DNA of 12,846 nucleotides from an uncultured Marinobacter sp. (GTDB lineage: Bacteria; Pseudomonadota; Gammaproteobacteria; Pseudomonadales; Oleiphilaceae). The DNA lies in NCBI RefSeq assembly GCF_946886895.1, contig NZ_CAMPJO010000023.1, positions 1 to 12,846 of the forward strand, given 5' to 3'. Positions 1 to 5,846 of the stretch are shown piece after piece. The notes below the pieces were generated by a model that searched no databases, was not told the origin of the DNA, and saw nothing but the letters and a program-made list of their open reading frames with translations. The translations under genes and the position numbers were made by a program. Position 1 is the stretch's first letter. Every line of letters begins with the position of its first letter.

Positions 1-130
1 CCAACTTGACGGTGATCGGACACGCGGCACAGGTCATGTCAGGCACCGAGAGAGTCACTCTTTGAGGCGCAGTCCAGGCGGGCAGGCTGAGCAATGCGAG
101 GAACAAGGCAAGAACCAACCGTTTACGCAT
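1..130 (-). CDS. merP: MerP, periplasmic mercury-binding protein (N-terminal part, cut by window edge)
   Basis: Reading leftwards from ATG 128-130, 43 codons are visible before the edge. They show a Sec signal peptide (MRKRLVLALFLALLSLPAWT) followed by the start of an HMA fold with the MerP signature PDMTCAACPITVKL. Cys34 and Cys37 form the Hg(II)-binding pair. MerP binds Hg(II) in the periplasm and hands it to the membrane protein MerT. An AAGGAG ribosome-binding site lies about 9 bases upstream, and merT ends 15 bases before the start, so both genes form one operon. The C-terminal half lies outside the window. Confidence 0.93.
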   Translation of the reverse strand, partial: MRKRLVLALFLALLSLPAWTAPQRVTLSVPDMTCAACPITVKL

Positions 131-145
131 GAGCAAGATCTCCTT

Positions 146-502
146 TTAGTAGAATAGAGGCAAAACGTAGGGGAAAACTAAAGCGACCAGTATCAGCGAC
201 ATGACTACCCAAAAGATCACTTTATAGGCCCTTCGCACTTGAGGAATGGCACAGGTTTCTCCAGGCTCACATTGCTCCACAGGCGGATAAATTCGTCGCC
301 AGGCAAAGTACATGGCGACGATGGCCGCGCCAATGAACAGCGGTCGATAGGGCTCAAAAGCTGTCAGGTTGCCGATCCAGGCACCGGAAACGCCCAGAGT
401 GATAAGTACCAATGGCCCGAGACAGCACGCCGAGGCGAGAAGTCCAGCCATGCCCCCGACAGCGAGAGAAGCACCTCCGGATTTAGATTTGAATTTCGAC
501 AT
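146..502 (-). CDS. merT: MerT, mercuric ion inner-membrane transporter
   Basis: The protein is 118 aa, close to the usual 116 aa of MerT. It has three hydrophobic segments: the first holds the vicinal pair in ASACCLGP, which receives Hg(II) from MerP. The cytoplasmic loop between helices 2 and 3 carries a second pair in QCEPGETC. The frame stays open back to 628, but the start MSKFKSKSGG at 502 is chosen because it matches family length and leaves the mer promoter (540-570) upstream; longer starts would run through the operator and merR. merT is the first gene of the leftward operon and is followed by merP. MerT moves Hg(II) into the cytoplasm for reduction by MerA. Confidence 0.95.
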   Translation of the reverse strand: MSKFKSKSGGASLAVGGMAGLLASACCLGPLVLITLGVSGAWIGNLTAFEPYRPLFIGAAIVAMYFAWRRIYPPVEQCEPGETCAIPQVRRAYKVIFWVVMSLILVALVFPYVLPLFY

Positions 503-539
503 GACGCTGACACCTGTTACCCATGGACTCGATGAGATA

Positions 540-570
540 AAGTTACTTCCGTAGTCAAGTACGGAGTCAA
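540..570 (-). promoter_or_regulatory. mer promoter/operator (PmerT, MerR binding site)
   Basis: On the minus strand a -35 TTGACT (565-570) is separated by 19 bp (546-564) from a -10 TAACTT (540-545). The spacer contains the dyad TCCGTAC-N4-(C)TACGGA, closely matching the Tn501/Tn21 MerR operator. The over-long 19-bp spacer is the hallmark of promoters that MerR untwists when Hg(II) binds. It drives merT-merP; the merR start codon (576) lies immediately next to it, so MerR should also repress its own transcription. Confidence 0.93.
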
Positions 571-575
571 GCATC

Positions 576-1010
576 ATGTCGGGTAAAGCCAATTCAATGA
601 CTATTGGCGGCTTGGCCAAGGCGGCCAATGTAAATGTCGAGACGATCCGCTATTACCAGCGAAGAGGTCTGTTGTCGGAACCCAAACGGCCTCCAGGTGG
701 CATTCGACACTACGGTTCGGCCGCTATTGATCGTCTGACATTTGTGAAAACGGCGCAGCAGCTGGGCTTCAGTCTCGACGAGGTCGGCGACCTTTTAAGG
801 TTGGAAGATGGCACCCACTGTGAGGAAGCCAGTGCGCTCGCCGAGCACAAGCTGAAGGATGTGCGCGAAAAGATCGAAAGGCTGGTAAAAATCGAGAAGG
901 CTCTGAGCGAAATGGTCAGTCAATGCCACGCAAAGCCGGACAGTATCGCGTGCCCGCTCGTTGCTTCGTTACATGAGGGAGGTATTGTGACAAGAAGCCA
1001 AGTTGGTTAG
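576..1010 (+). CDS. merR: MerR, Hg(II)-responsive transcriptional regulator
   Basis: The protein is 144 aa, the usual MerR length. Residues 9-47 form the winged-helix DNA-binding region ([25 protein letters not shown]), followed by the [19 protein letters not shown] helix and the long dimerisation helix. The three Hg(II) ligands sit exactly where Tn501 MerR has them: Cys82 (DGTHCEEA), Cys117 (SQCHA) and Cys126 (IACPL). This register supports the start at 576 rather than the internal Met8. It is divergent from merT and abuts the shared operator. It bends and untwists PmerT, repressing without Hg and activating with it. Confidence 0.96.
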   Translation: MSGKANSMTIGGLAKAANVNVETIRYYQRRGLLSEPKRPPGGIRHYGSAAIDRLTFVKTAQQLGFSLDEVGDLLRLEDGTHCEEASALAEHKLKDVREKIERLVKIEKALSEMVSQCHAKPDSIACPLVASLHEGGIVTRSQVG

Positions 1011-1026
1011 ATTCTGAACCAATCGA

Positions 1027-1045
1027 CCCCAGGCCCTGCCTGGGG
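1027..1045 (+). terminator. Hairpin after merR (possible terminator, no U-tract)
   Basis: Perfect 7-bp arms CCCCAGG and CCTGGGG enclose a 5-base loop 16 bases after the merR stop. There is no run of T on either side, so intrinsic termination is uncertain. Confidence 0.4.
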
Positions 1046-1096
1046 CGCTCAAACACGCGGTGGCTAAATCACCTTAATATGAGGGATGGTGTACCT

Positions 1097-1498
1097 ATGC
1101 TGATAGGGAAGCTTGCTTTGGAATCCGGATTTTCCCGCGATACCATCCGGTATTATGAGAAAATGGGCCTTCTCCAGGGTAGAGCTTCATGTAAGCTGCA
1201 AAATGGATATACGGATTATCAGCCAGGTGTGCTGGAGCAGCTCATTCACATTAAGCAGCTCAAGGAACTCGGGTTTACTCTCAACGAAATCAGAAGCTTG
1301 TTAGAGACTGTAAGTACAGAACCGCAGCCCTGTGCCGACCTGCCCCAAAAGCTGGACAAAAAAATCGCCCAGCTAGATGAGAAAATGGTGTTGATCAAGC
1401 TTTATCGCGACAAGCTCCTAACAGTCCGCAAGGCGTGTAACGGTGAATGCGCAAGCCAGGCTGGGCTCCCAGAGTGTTTCGGCTCTCAGTGCTGTTGA
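1097..1498 (+). CDS. MerR-family metal-responsive regulator (second copy, not merR)
   Basis: The protein is 133 aa from the ATG at 1097. The start MLIGKLALESGFSRDTIRYYEKMGLL is typical of the MerR family, and a GAGG motif lies about 12 bases upstream; an in-frame ATG at 1079 would add six residues with no good ribosome-binding site. The HTH and wing occupy about residues 2-45 and KQLKELGFTLNEIRSLLE about 53-70, followed by the dimerisation coiled coil. Cys79 occupies about the place of the MerR Hg ligand, and Cys114, Cys118, Cys127, Cys132 and Cys133 form an unusually cysteine-rich tail, so a soft-metal ligand such as Hg, As or Cu is likely but cannot be specified. It is convergent with the MerF-like gene and overlaps its 3' end by 13 bp. 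It probably acts on the MerR-type promoter at 1790-1820. Confidence 0.85.
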   Translation: MLIGKLALESGFSRDTIRYYEKMGLLQGRASCKLQNGYTDYQPGVLEQLIHIKQLKELGFTLNEIRSLLETVSTEPQPCADLPQKLDKKIAQLDEKMVLIKLYRDKLLTVRKACNGECASQAGLPECFGSQCC

Positions 1499-1758
1499 GC
1501 TTTGCCACTCTCTTTGCACGAGCAGTCGACCGCGCAGGCGGCATTTCTCTGTTTGATCTTCATGTAGGTAAATAGTAATACGCCAGCAACGAGGAAGCCC
1601 ACCGCTGCTCGCTCAAAATAGATTCCTACCCCTGCTACGGCAGTAAATCCAAGTGCGAGGCCCACTATCGGGATAGCGCAACAACCGACGCATAACGCCG
1701 CTGTGCTCAAAGCGAGCCGCTTGGAGGTCATCCGGCTAAGTATGTTTCTCTGCTTCAT
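1486..1758 (-). CDS. Small MerF/MerT-like cysteine-rich membrane transporter
   Basis: The protein is 90 aa with two predicted membrane helices (about 16-40 and 47-66). The first helix holds ALCVGCCAIP (Cys23, Cys26, Cys27) and the tail holds AACAVDCSC. This two-helix plan with a CC pair in helix 1 and tail cysteines resembles MerF, the small mercuric transporter, though it is not a close MerF by eye. A GGGAG ribosome-binding site lies 6 bases before ATG 1758. Its own MerR-type promoter sits upstream, so it can be induced separately from the permease at 1817-2782. It may be a metal-uptake or metal-sensing partner; the substrate is unknown. Confidence 0.7.
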   Translation of the reverse strand: MKQRNILSRMTSKRLALSTAALCVGCCAIPIVGLALGFTAVAGVGIYFERAAVGFLVAGVLLFTYMKIKQRNAACAVDCSCKESGKAQQH

Positions 1759-1789
1759 GTCTGCTCCCTAACGTTGTTGAATGGGAGCA

Positions 1790-1820
1790 CTTTAAACCTT
1801 GGAGTACAGTCCACGGTCAA
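1790..1820 (-). promoter_or_regulatory. MerR-type promoter/operator for the MerF-like gene
   Basis: On the minus strand a -35 TTGACC (1815-1820) and a -10 TTAAAG (1790-1795) are 19 bp apart. Between them lies a 22-bp dyad (1796-1817) with arms ACCGTGGA and TCCAAGGT, matching at 7 of 8 positions. The over-long spacer plus central dyad is the MerR-family layout. The -35 and one dyad arm overlap the stop codon of the ACR3-like gene (1817-1819). The second MerR-family protein (1097-1498) is the obvious candidate regulator. Confidence 0.75.
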
Positions 1821-2782
1821 GATGTCGTCAGCCCTTTAATAAGCCATGTAGGAACCCACCTGACATAAGCCACCATCCCAAACAGTTCAACCAGGGATTG
1901 AAGAACAATTACAACGGCGACTAGACTCCAGGCGTCCGGCAAGGAAAGTGCGAGCGGTAGCACGACAAAGGAGTTCCGGGTGCCAAGGCTGAAAGTCAGT
2001 GTGCGTCCGGCACGGGGCTCAAGCACAAAAGCCCTGTTGATCAATTTGCCTGCGGCCCCAGCAGCCAGCAGATACAGCACGAATACCACGACAACCTGCC
2101 ACAGGATTTGCCCAGACTCTAATACGAGTCTTACTTGGGAAGCCGCAATGATAAACACCACCATGGCGAGTAGAGGCACCGGAAACCAGCCTAGACCTTT
2201 CACGAAATCCGCAACTTTTTGGCGCTTCTCGGCAGCTTTTTCGGTGAGCCATGCCAGCGCCATCGGCAGCAGAATCAGACCGGCAAAGGCAGAGAATAAA
2301 TGGCTACCAAAGGTGAGTTCGATCACCAGCTCACCCAGGAACAGCCAGATATAAAATGGCATCAGTAGCAACTGGGTAATTAAGAGGATGGGAGCCGCAC
2401 TGACGGCGCGAGCCGCGTCACCGCGACCCAAGTGGGCAAAGCTGATAAACCAGTCGGTACAAGGAACCAGCAAGACCAGTAGCACGCCAAGCTTGATTGC
2501 GGCGTTGTCTGGCAATAGCAGAAGTAGCACCCCCGAGATCACCGGCATTACTATGAAGTTCCCCACCAGTAGCGCCGCTAGAAATCGCTTATCGCGCAAA
2601 GCTATGGCCATGTTCGCAAACGGTACTTGTGTAAAGGTTGCATAGAGAAGGCCAGCCATAAGCGGCCAAATCAATATCTCCCAACTGGCGGCGGTCTTCG
2701 GCAGTGTGTAGCCCATGGCCATCCCCACCAGGATAGCGGTGAGGTATATCCAGGCCTGTTGCCGTTCGATCGTGTCACGCAT
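1817..2782 (-). CDS. Arsenic-resistance-like permease (ACR3/BASS superfamily)
   Basis: The protein is 321 aa with about ten hydrophobic segments. The segment VLLVPCTDWFISFAHLGRGD (Cys108) corresponds to the conserved cysteine-bearing helix of ACR3 arsenite exporters, and GTRNSFVVLPLALSLP in the C-terminal half is typical of the bile acid/arsenite (BASS) fold. The start at 2782 has an AAGGAAG ribosome-binding site 8 bases upstream. This subfamily is usually annotated as arsenic resistance protein; arsenite export is inferred, not shown. No arsC or ArsR is visible nearby, and the next gene downstream has its own MerR-type promoter. Confidence 0.8.
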   Translation of the reverse strand: MRDTIERQQAWIYLTAILVGMAMGYTLPKTAASWEILIWPLMAGLLYATFTQVPFANMAIALRDKRFLAALLVGNFIVMPVISGVLLLLLPDNAAIKLGVLLVLLVPCTDWFISFAHLGRGDAARAVSAAPILLITQLLLMPFYIWLFLGELVIELTFGSHLFSAFAGLILLPMALAWLTEKAAEKRQKVADFVKGLGWFPVPLLAMVVFIIAASQVRLVLESGQILWQVVVVFVLYLLAAGAAGKLINRAFVLEPRAGRTLTFSLGTRNSFVVLPLALSLPDAWSLVAVVIVLQSLVELFGMVAYVRWVPTWLIKGLTTS

Positions 2783-2868
2783 TCAGGGTCTTCCTTCTGC
2801 CAATCGGAGTGTCGTAAAAGAGAGGGACCTTTTAAAAATTAGGAGGCAGTGTAAAGGGTCAGGGCTTT
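2783..2868. other. Upstream region of the ACR3-like gene
   Basis: This AT-richer stretch should hold the promoter of the permease. On the minus strand TTTACA (around 2851-2856) and an AT-rich TTTTTAAAA block (around 2829-2837) could serve as -35 and -10, but the spacing is not ideal and no clean dyad is visible. Confidence 0.3.
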
Positions 2869-2979
2869 TTATGTGAGTCGGCCATCGCTTTTGCTAGCGA
2901 TAGTCGGCTTCCAGTTATGGGGCAATAGCTCATTGATCGCGCTGTGGGTTTCCCCGGTCCACTGAATGTTCGCTTTTGT
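2869..2979 (-). pseudogene. C-terminal remnant of an IS66-type transposase (TnpC)
   Basis: On the minus strand an open frame ends at TAA (2869-2871) and reads TGETHSAINELLPHNWKP then TIASKSDGRLT. The motif INELLPHNW resembles the extreme C-terminus of IS66-family TnpC proteins (…RIDELLPWN…). Only about 36 codons are open, with an in-frame stop at 2980-2982 and no upstream transposase sequence. It is therefore a decayed end of an element, not a gene. The family assignment rests on this one short motif. Confidence 0.5.
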
Positions 2980-3080
2980 TTAAAGCCCGGCTTGGACTTC
3001 CGTCGTTTCGTGGTCACTGGAGTGTTTCAGTCTCTCCTGCATCCTTATCTAAGATCACATCCTTTGTTGAGCTATGCTTT

Positions 3081-3182
3081 TGTCAGAAAACGGTCGTTTT
3101 TTGGACGCTCAAGACTACCCCTCAAAAATACCCGATTTCGGCTTGTTTCGCGTCCAACAATCACGTACAACAATCTATGACA
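3081..3182 (+). other. Putative resolution site (res) of the adjacent resolvase
   Basis: Directly upstream of the resolvase, 3081-3107 is a dyad with arms TGTCAGAAAAC and GTTTTTTGGACG around GGTC; about 28 bp is the usual size of a crossover sub-site. Further TGTC/GACA-type half-sites follow: CGTCCAACAATC near 3151 and CAATCTATGACA ending near 3182. Serine resolvases of the Tn3 group typically bind three such dyads upstream of tnpR. Sub-site limits are approximate. Confidence 0.5.
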
Positions 3183-3198
3183 AGAAAAGGCTCCTTTT

Positions 3199-3762
3199 AT
3201 GATCATAGGTTATGCGCGCGTCAGCACTCAAGACCAGAACCCCGAACTCCAAGTGGACGCCCTGGAGAAAGCCGGGGCCGAACAGGTCTTCCAGGAAAAA
3301 TTTACCGGAACCTTACGTGAGCGACCCGAGTTGTCGCAGTGTCTCCGTATGCTCCGGCAGGGCGATGTTTTGGTCGTGTGGAAGCTGGACCGTCTCGCTC
3401 GATCATTGAAGGACCTGGTAGAAATTGTTCAGGACCTCCAAGATCGCGGGATTGGCTTTAAGTCCCTGACGGAATCCATCGACACCACCAGTTCAGGTGG
3501 CCGCTTGGTGTTTCATATCTTCGGGGCTCTGGCTGAATTTGAGCGTGATCTGATTCGGGAACGGACGATGGCTGGATTGGAGGCTGCCCGGGCCAGGGGG
3601 CGTAAGGGCGGTCGGAAGCCCTCGTTGTCAAAGACGGACACACAGAAAGCTGCCGCAATGTTATTGGACCCGAAGATCACCAAGACAGAGGTGGCGCAGC
3701 ACTTTCGGATTAGTCGGACCACGCTCAACGCTTCACTTCGGCGTAATGGGCACCCTATTTAG
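3199..3762 (+). CDS. tnpR: Serine recombinase, Tn3-type resolvase/invertase
   Basis: The protein is 187 aa, the usual resolvase length. It begins MIIGYARVSTQDQNPELQ with catalytic Ser9. WKLDRLARSLKDL and EFERDLIRERTMAGLEAARARGRKGG are the conserved arginine-bearing segments leading into the E-helix. The C-terminal HTH is about residues 145-185 (TKTEVAQHFRISRTTLNASLRRNG). Such enzymes resolve transposon cointegrates at res or invert DNA. A res-like region lies directly upstream. No tnpA follows; the next gene is a convergent exporter, so it is an orphan, probably left from a Tn3-family element. Confidence 0.92.
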   Translation: MIIGYARVSTQDQNPELQVDALEKAGAEQVFQEKFTGTLRERPELSQCLRMLRQGDVLVVWKLDRLARSLKDLVEIVQDLQDRGIGFKSLTESIDTTSSGGRLVFHIFGALAEFERDLIRERTMAGLEAARARGRKGGRKPSLSKTDTQKAAAMLLDPKITKTEVAQHFRISRTTLNASLRRNGHPI

Positions 3763-3917
3763 CTTGTGTGCTAACTAACTGGTATTTTTACCGCAAAGAT
3801 TCCAGAAGCAGTAGTCCTAGACTGCGGATGAAAACAATGGACCAAGGAATGATGATGACAGCCCTCCAAAGAATACTGTCGCAGTTCAGAGTCTCCTTAG
3901 AAATTACGGCAACCGGA

Positions 3918-4928
3918 TTAGCCCAGAATCAGCGGCGTCACCATAGCACCACCCACCAGCAAGGTAATGAACAAACACAATGCCAGCACAAAGGGCTTCA
4001 CACCCAGGCTCCGAAGGGCTTCAATCCGGGTCTGGAAACCCAGTGCTGCCATGGCCATGGTCATGGCGACCTGCCCTGCAAGCACCAGCCCACCCTGAAT
4101 CTGGCCAGGTAAATGAAGCACACTATTGAGCCCGACAACCGCCATGAAGCCAAAGGCAAACCAGGGGATCACCAGCTTCTGCGCGCCCTCTCCTGCATCT
4201 TCGGCAGCTTCCGCATGAGCGGCACGGTGGCGATTCCAGATTTGCCCGATGACCAATAGGAAGGGCACCAGGAGCATCACCCGAACCAGCTTCACAATCA
4301 CCGCATTGGTGAGGGCATCCTGGCCCACCGCGCCACCGGCAGCGACCACTTGCGCCACCTCATGCACGGTAGAACCGATGTACACTCCGTACAGACCTTC
4401 ATCCCAGCCCATCAATGGATAGAGCACGGGATACACGAACATGGCCAGCGTTCCGAACAGCACCACAGTGGCCACCGCCATAGACGTTGCCGCCGGCCGT
4501 GACCGGATGGTGCCTTCGGTGGCCAGTACCGCAGCCGCCCCGCAAATAGCACTGCCGGCGCTGGTCAGAATGGCAGTATCCCGATCCAGTTTCAGCCAGC
4601 GGGTACCCAGCCAATAACCTGCCGTGGTAATGGTCACTACCACCAAGCTATCCAGCAGCACCACTTTTGGCCCAAGGGCCATCAGTTGCTGCACCGTGAG
4701 GGAGAAACCGAACAGGACAATACCGCCTCGCAGCAACCAGCGGGCAGAAAAGCCCAGACCCGGCGCCACGCCCTTTAACCGCTTACCCGCGGCCAGATTA
4801 CCGAACAGCAGCCCCAGCAACAGGGTAAACACCAGAGGCCCCAGGCCGGTTTGCTGCACTGGCGGCAAGGCGGCAATGCCATAGCCAGCCAGTGTCAGAA
4901 ACGCACACAATGCCAATCCCCTAAACAT
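3918..4928 (-). CDS. YeiH/UPF0324-family membrane protein, putative sulfate/sulfite exporter
   Basis: The protein is 336 aa with about ten hydrophobic segments. It carries family motifs GPLVFTLLLGLLFGN (early), LTSAGSAICGAAAVLATE (middle) and GVYIGSTVHEVAQVVAAGG. Start 4928 has a GGAG ribosome-binding site about 6 bases upstream. UPF0324 members are described as putative sulfate exporters, some linked to taurine/sulfonate metabolism; transport has rarely been shown directly. Its position next to a sulfite-oxidation module supports a role in exporting a sulfur oxyanion, but this is inference. It is divergent from the decayed MerR gene and has its own AT-rich upstream region with an inverted repeat. 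Confidence 0.85.
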   Translation of the reverse strand: MFRGLALCAFLTLAGYGIAALPPVQQTGLGPLVFTLLLGLLFGNLAAGKRLKGVAPGLGFSARWLLRGGIVLFGFSLTVQQLMALGPKVVLLDSLVVVTITTAGYWLGTRWLKLDRDTAILTSAGSAICGAAAVLATEGTIRSRPAATSMAVATVVLFGTLAMFVYPVLYPLMGWDEGLYGVYIGSTVHEVAQVVAAGGAVGQDALTNAVIVKLVRVMLLVPFLLVIGQIWNRHRAAHAEAAEDAGEGAQKLVIPWFAFGFMAVVGLNSVLHLPGQIQGGLVLAGQVAMTMAMAALGFQTRIEALRSLGVKPFVLALCLFITLLVGGAMVTPLILG

Positions 4929-4946
4929 CTCTATCTCCGAACTTTT

Positions 4947-4962
4947 GAATATATGGATATTC
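4947..4962. promoter_or_regulatory. Inverted repeat before yeiH-like gene (possible operator)
   Basis: GAATAT-ATGG-ATATTC is a perfect 6-bp inverted repeat 19 bases upstream of the exporter start, just downstream of a -10-like TATAGAAT on the minus strand (4958-4965 overlaps its end). Its position suits a repressor operator. The cognate regulator is not identified. Confidence 0.4.
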
Positions 4963-5000
4963 TATAGTTTTCAGGGATATCTAAAAAAAGGGTATTTTGC

Positions 5001-5029
5001 GTTTATTTAATCGATTCTATCGATATAAT
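5001..5029 (+). promoter_or_regulatory. Promoter with ATCGAT inverted repeat ahead of the decayed MerR gene
   Basis: A consensus -10 TATAAT (5024-5029) lies 5 bases before the old MerR start at 5035. A weak -35 TTTATT (around 5002-5007) is 16 bp away. Between them ATCGAT-TCT-ATCGAT (5010-5024) is both an inverted and a direct repeat, placed where a repressor could block the promoter. A transcript would begin almost at the ATG. Confidence 0.4.
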
Positions 5030-5034
5030 CCGGC

Positions 5035-5393
5035 ATGACTCTGACCATCCCGGAGCAGGCCTCGCATTGACCTACAATGCCACGGTAAGGCGACTGCATT
5101 TTATTCGTCGAGCGCAAGAGCTGGGCTTCTCACTGCGTGAGATCGCTGAGCTGCTCGCGTTGCGTGATGCCGAAAGCAACCAGGCAGACGCAAGTGATGT
5201 ACGCCAGCGGGCGATGGCAAAGCTGCACGACGTAGACCAGAAAATTGAACAGTTACGGCGAATCCGCCAGGGGCTGGCGGCACTTGTGGACTGTTGTCCC
5301 GGACAGGGGCCGTTGCAGTGTTGTTCCATATTTGACGCCCTGGAGCAGAATGCGGGGCCTACAGGCGAGCCGATCATAAGTGAGGAGACAGAC
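5035..5393 (+). pseudogene. MerR-family regulator lacking its recognition region (deleted and frameshifted)
   Basis: From ATG 5035 the frame reads MTLTIPEQASH and stops at 5068, which matches a normal MerR start. In a different frame, beginning near 5067, the sequence continues TYNATVRRLHFIRRAQELGFSLREIAELLAL, the second half of a MerR DNA-binding domain, then a coiled coil and a cysteine-rich metal loop (VDCCPGQGPLQCC). About 30-35 codons covering the recognition helix and wing are missing and the frames do not match, so it cannot be a normal DNA-binding MerR. The frame stays open into the HMA gene, so a TTG start at 5067 would give a MerR-HMA fusion of 183 aa; a truncated protein of unknown role is possible. 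Confidence 0.75.
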
Positions 5394-5618
5394 ATGCAGA
5401 CAATCAGGCTTTCAATCGGCGGCATGCACTGCGGTGGGTGCGAGGAAATTGTTCGTCATGTTCTCGAACAGCAAACCGGCGTCAAGGGGTGTTCCGTCTC
5501 CCATGAAAGCGGTGAAGCCCGGGTGGCAGTTGACGAATCAAGGATTTCGGACGAACAACTTGCGGAGGCTGTGCGTGGTGCGGGGTACTCCGCAAACATC
5601 ATGAACACGACAGAATAA
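5394..5618 (+). CDS. HMA-domain metallochaperone (CopZ/MerP-like, cytoplasmic)
   Basis: The protein is 74 aa and is a single heavy-metal-associated domain. MQTIRLSIGGMHCGGCEEIV carries the metal pair Cys13/Cys16, and the C-terminal AVRGAGYSANI closes the ferredoxin-like fold. There is no signal peptide, so it is cytoplasmic. A GAGGAG site 6-7 bases before ATG 5394 favours independent initiation, although the frame is also continuous with the upstream MerR remnant. It probably binds Cu(I), Hg(II) or a similar soft metal. It is followed 4 bases later by a truncated CcdA gene. Confidence 0.82.
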   Translation: MQTIRLSIGGMHCGGCEEIVRHVLEQQTGVKGCSVSHESGEARVAVDESRISDEQLAEAVRGAGYSANIMNTTE

Positions 5619-5622
5619 CCCC

Positions 5623-5727
5623 TTGGAATTCTCGGCGGCCTTGCCCTTGGCCGCGAGCCTCGGGTTACTGGCCTTCGTTGAGCCTTGGTCCGCGGGTAGG
5701 GGGCCGGGCCGAAAGTTTCGGGAATAA
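5623..5727 (+). pseudogene. 5' fragment of a CcdA-like gene
   Basis: From TTG 5623, 4 bases after the HMA stop, it encodes LEFSAALPLAASLGLLAFVEPWSAG. That matches the start of the intact CcdA-like protein at 10640-11290 at 19 of 25 positions. The conserved cysteine of EPC is Trp here, and homology ends after codon 25. Unrelated codons then run to a TAA at 5725-5727 that lies inside the ECF promoter. It is a remnant of a second, diverged copy. Confidence 0.8.
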
Positions 5728-5748
5728 ATCCCGGCCCGGTGACGCCTT
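5720..5748 (+). promoter_or_regulatory. ECF sigma promoter of the cytochrome/propeller gene
   Basis: The block GGGAATAAA (5720-5728), six variable bases and CCCGGTGACG (5735-5744) recurs without a gap upstream of the ECF sigma gene (7309-7333). A -35 of GGAATAA type and a -10 near CGCC fit the usual ECF pattern. It lies 103 bases before the start at 5847. The flanks also form an inverted repeat, CCGGGCC (near 5704) with GGCCCGG (near 5733). Confidence 0.75.
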
Positions 5749-5779
5749 TGGCTTCACAGATCGTTTTCGACCGGTGCTT

Positions 5780-5803
5780 TGCTGGCAAGAGGTCTTGCCA
5801 GCA
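5780..5803. repeat. 24-bp perfect inverted repeat in the propeller-gene leader
   Basis: Arms TGCTGGCAAGA and TCTTGCCAGCA are perfect and separated by only GG. It sits 36 bases downstream of the ECF promoter and 43 bases before the start codon, so it is either an operator-like DNA palindrome or a strong leader hairpin in the mRNA. Confidence 0.6.
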
Positions 5804-5846
5804 CATGAGTCCGGCCGAACTTCTTTTAGCCTTTGGAGTTTGTAAT

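Noticed and set aside
503..628. N-terminal extension of the MerT frame to 628
   Set aside because: It would run through the mer operator and into merR, and the 118-aa form matches known MerT length.
1027..1075. Tn3-type repeat starting GGGGCGCTCA after merR
   Set aside because: Similarity ends after about 10 bases; the sequence is better explained as the hairpin following merR.
1980..2354. Plus-strand open frame inside the ACR3-like gene
   Set aside because: It lies antisense to a well-supported membrane protein, with low-complexity composition and no ribosome-binding site or family signature.
3000..3030. Third copy of the Tn3-type 38-bp repeat
   Set aside because: Only a 10-base match (CGTTTCGTGG) is present; the conserved AATAAA and CGTACGC blocks are missing.
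3768..4112. Plus-strand frame after tnpR as a possible tnpA remnant
   Set aside because: Most of it is antisense to the YeiH-like gene, and its protein has no transposase motif.
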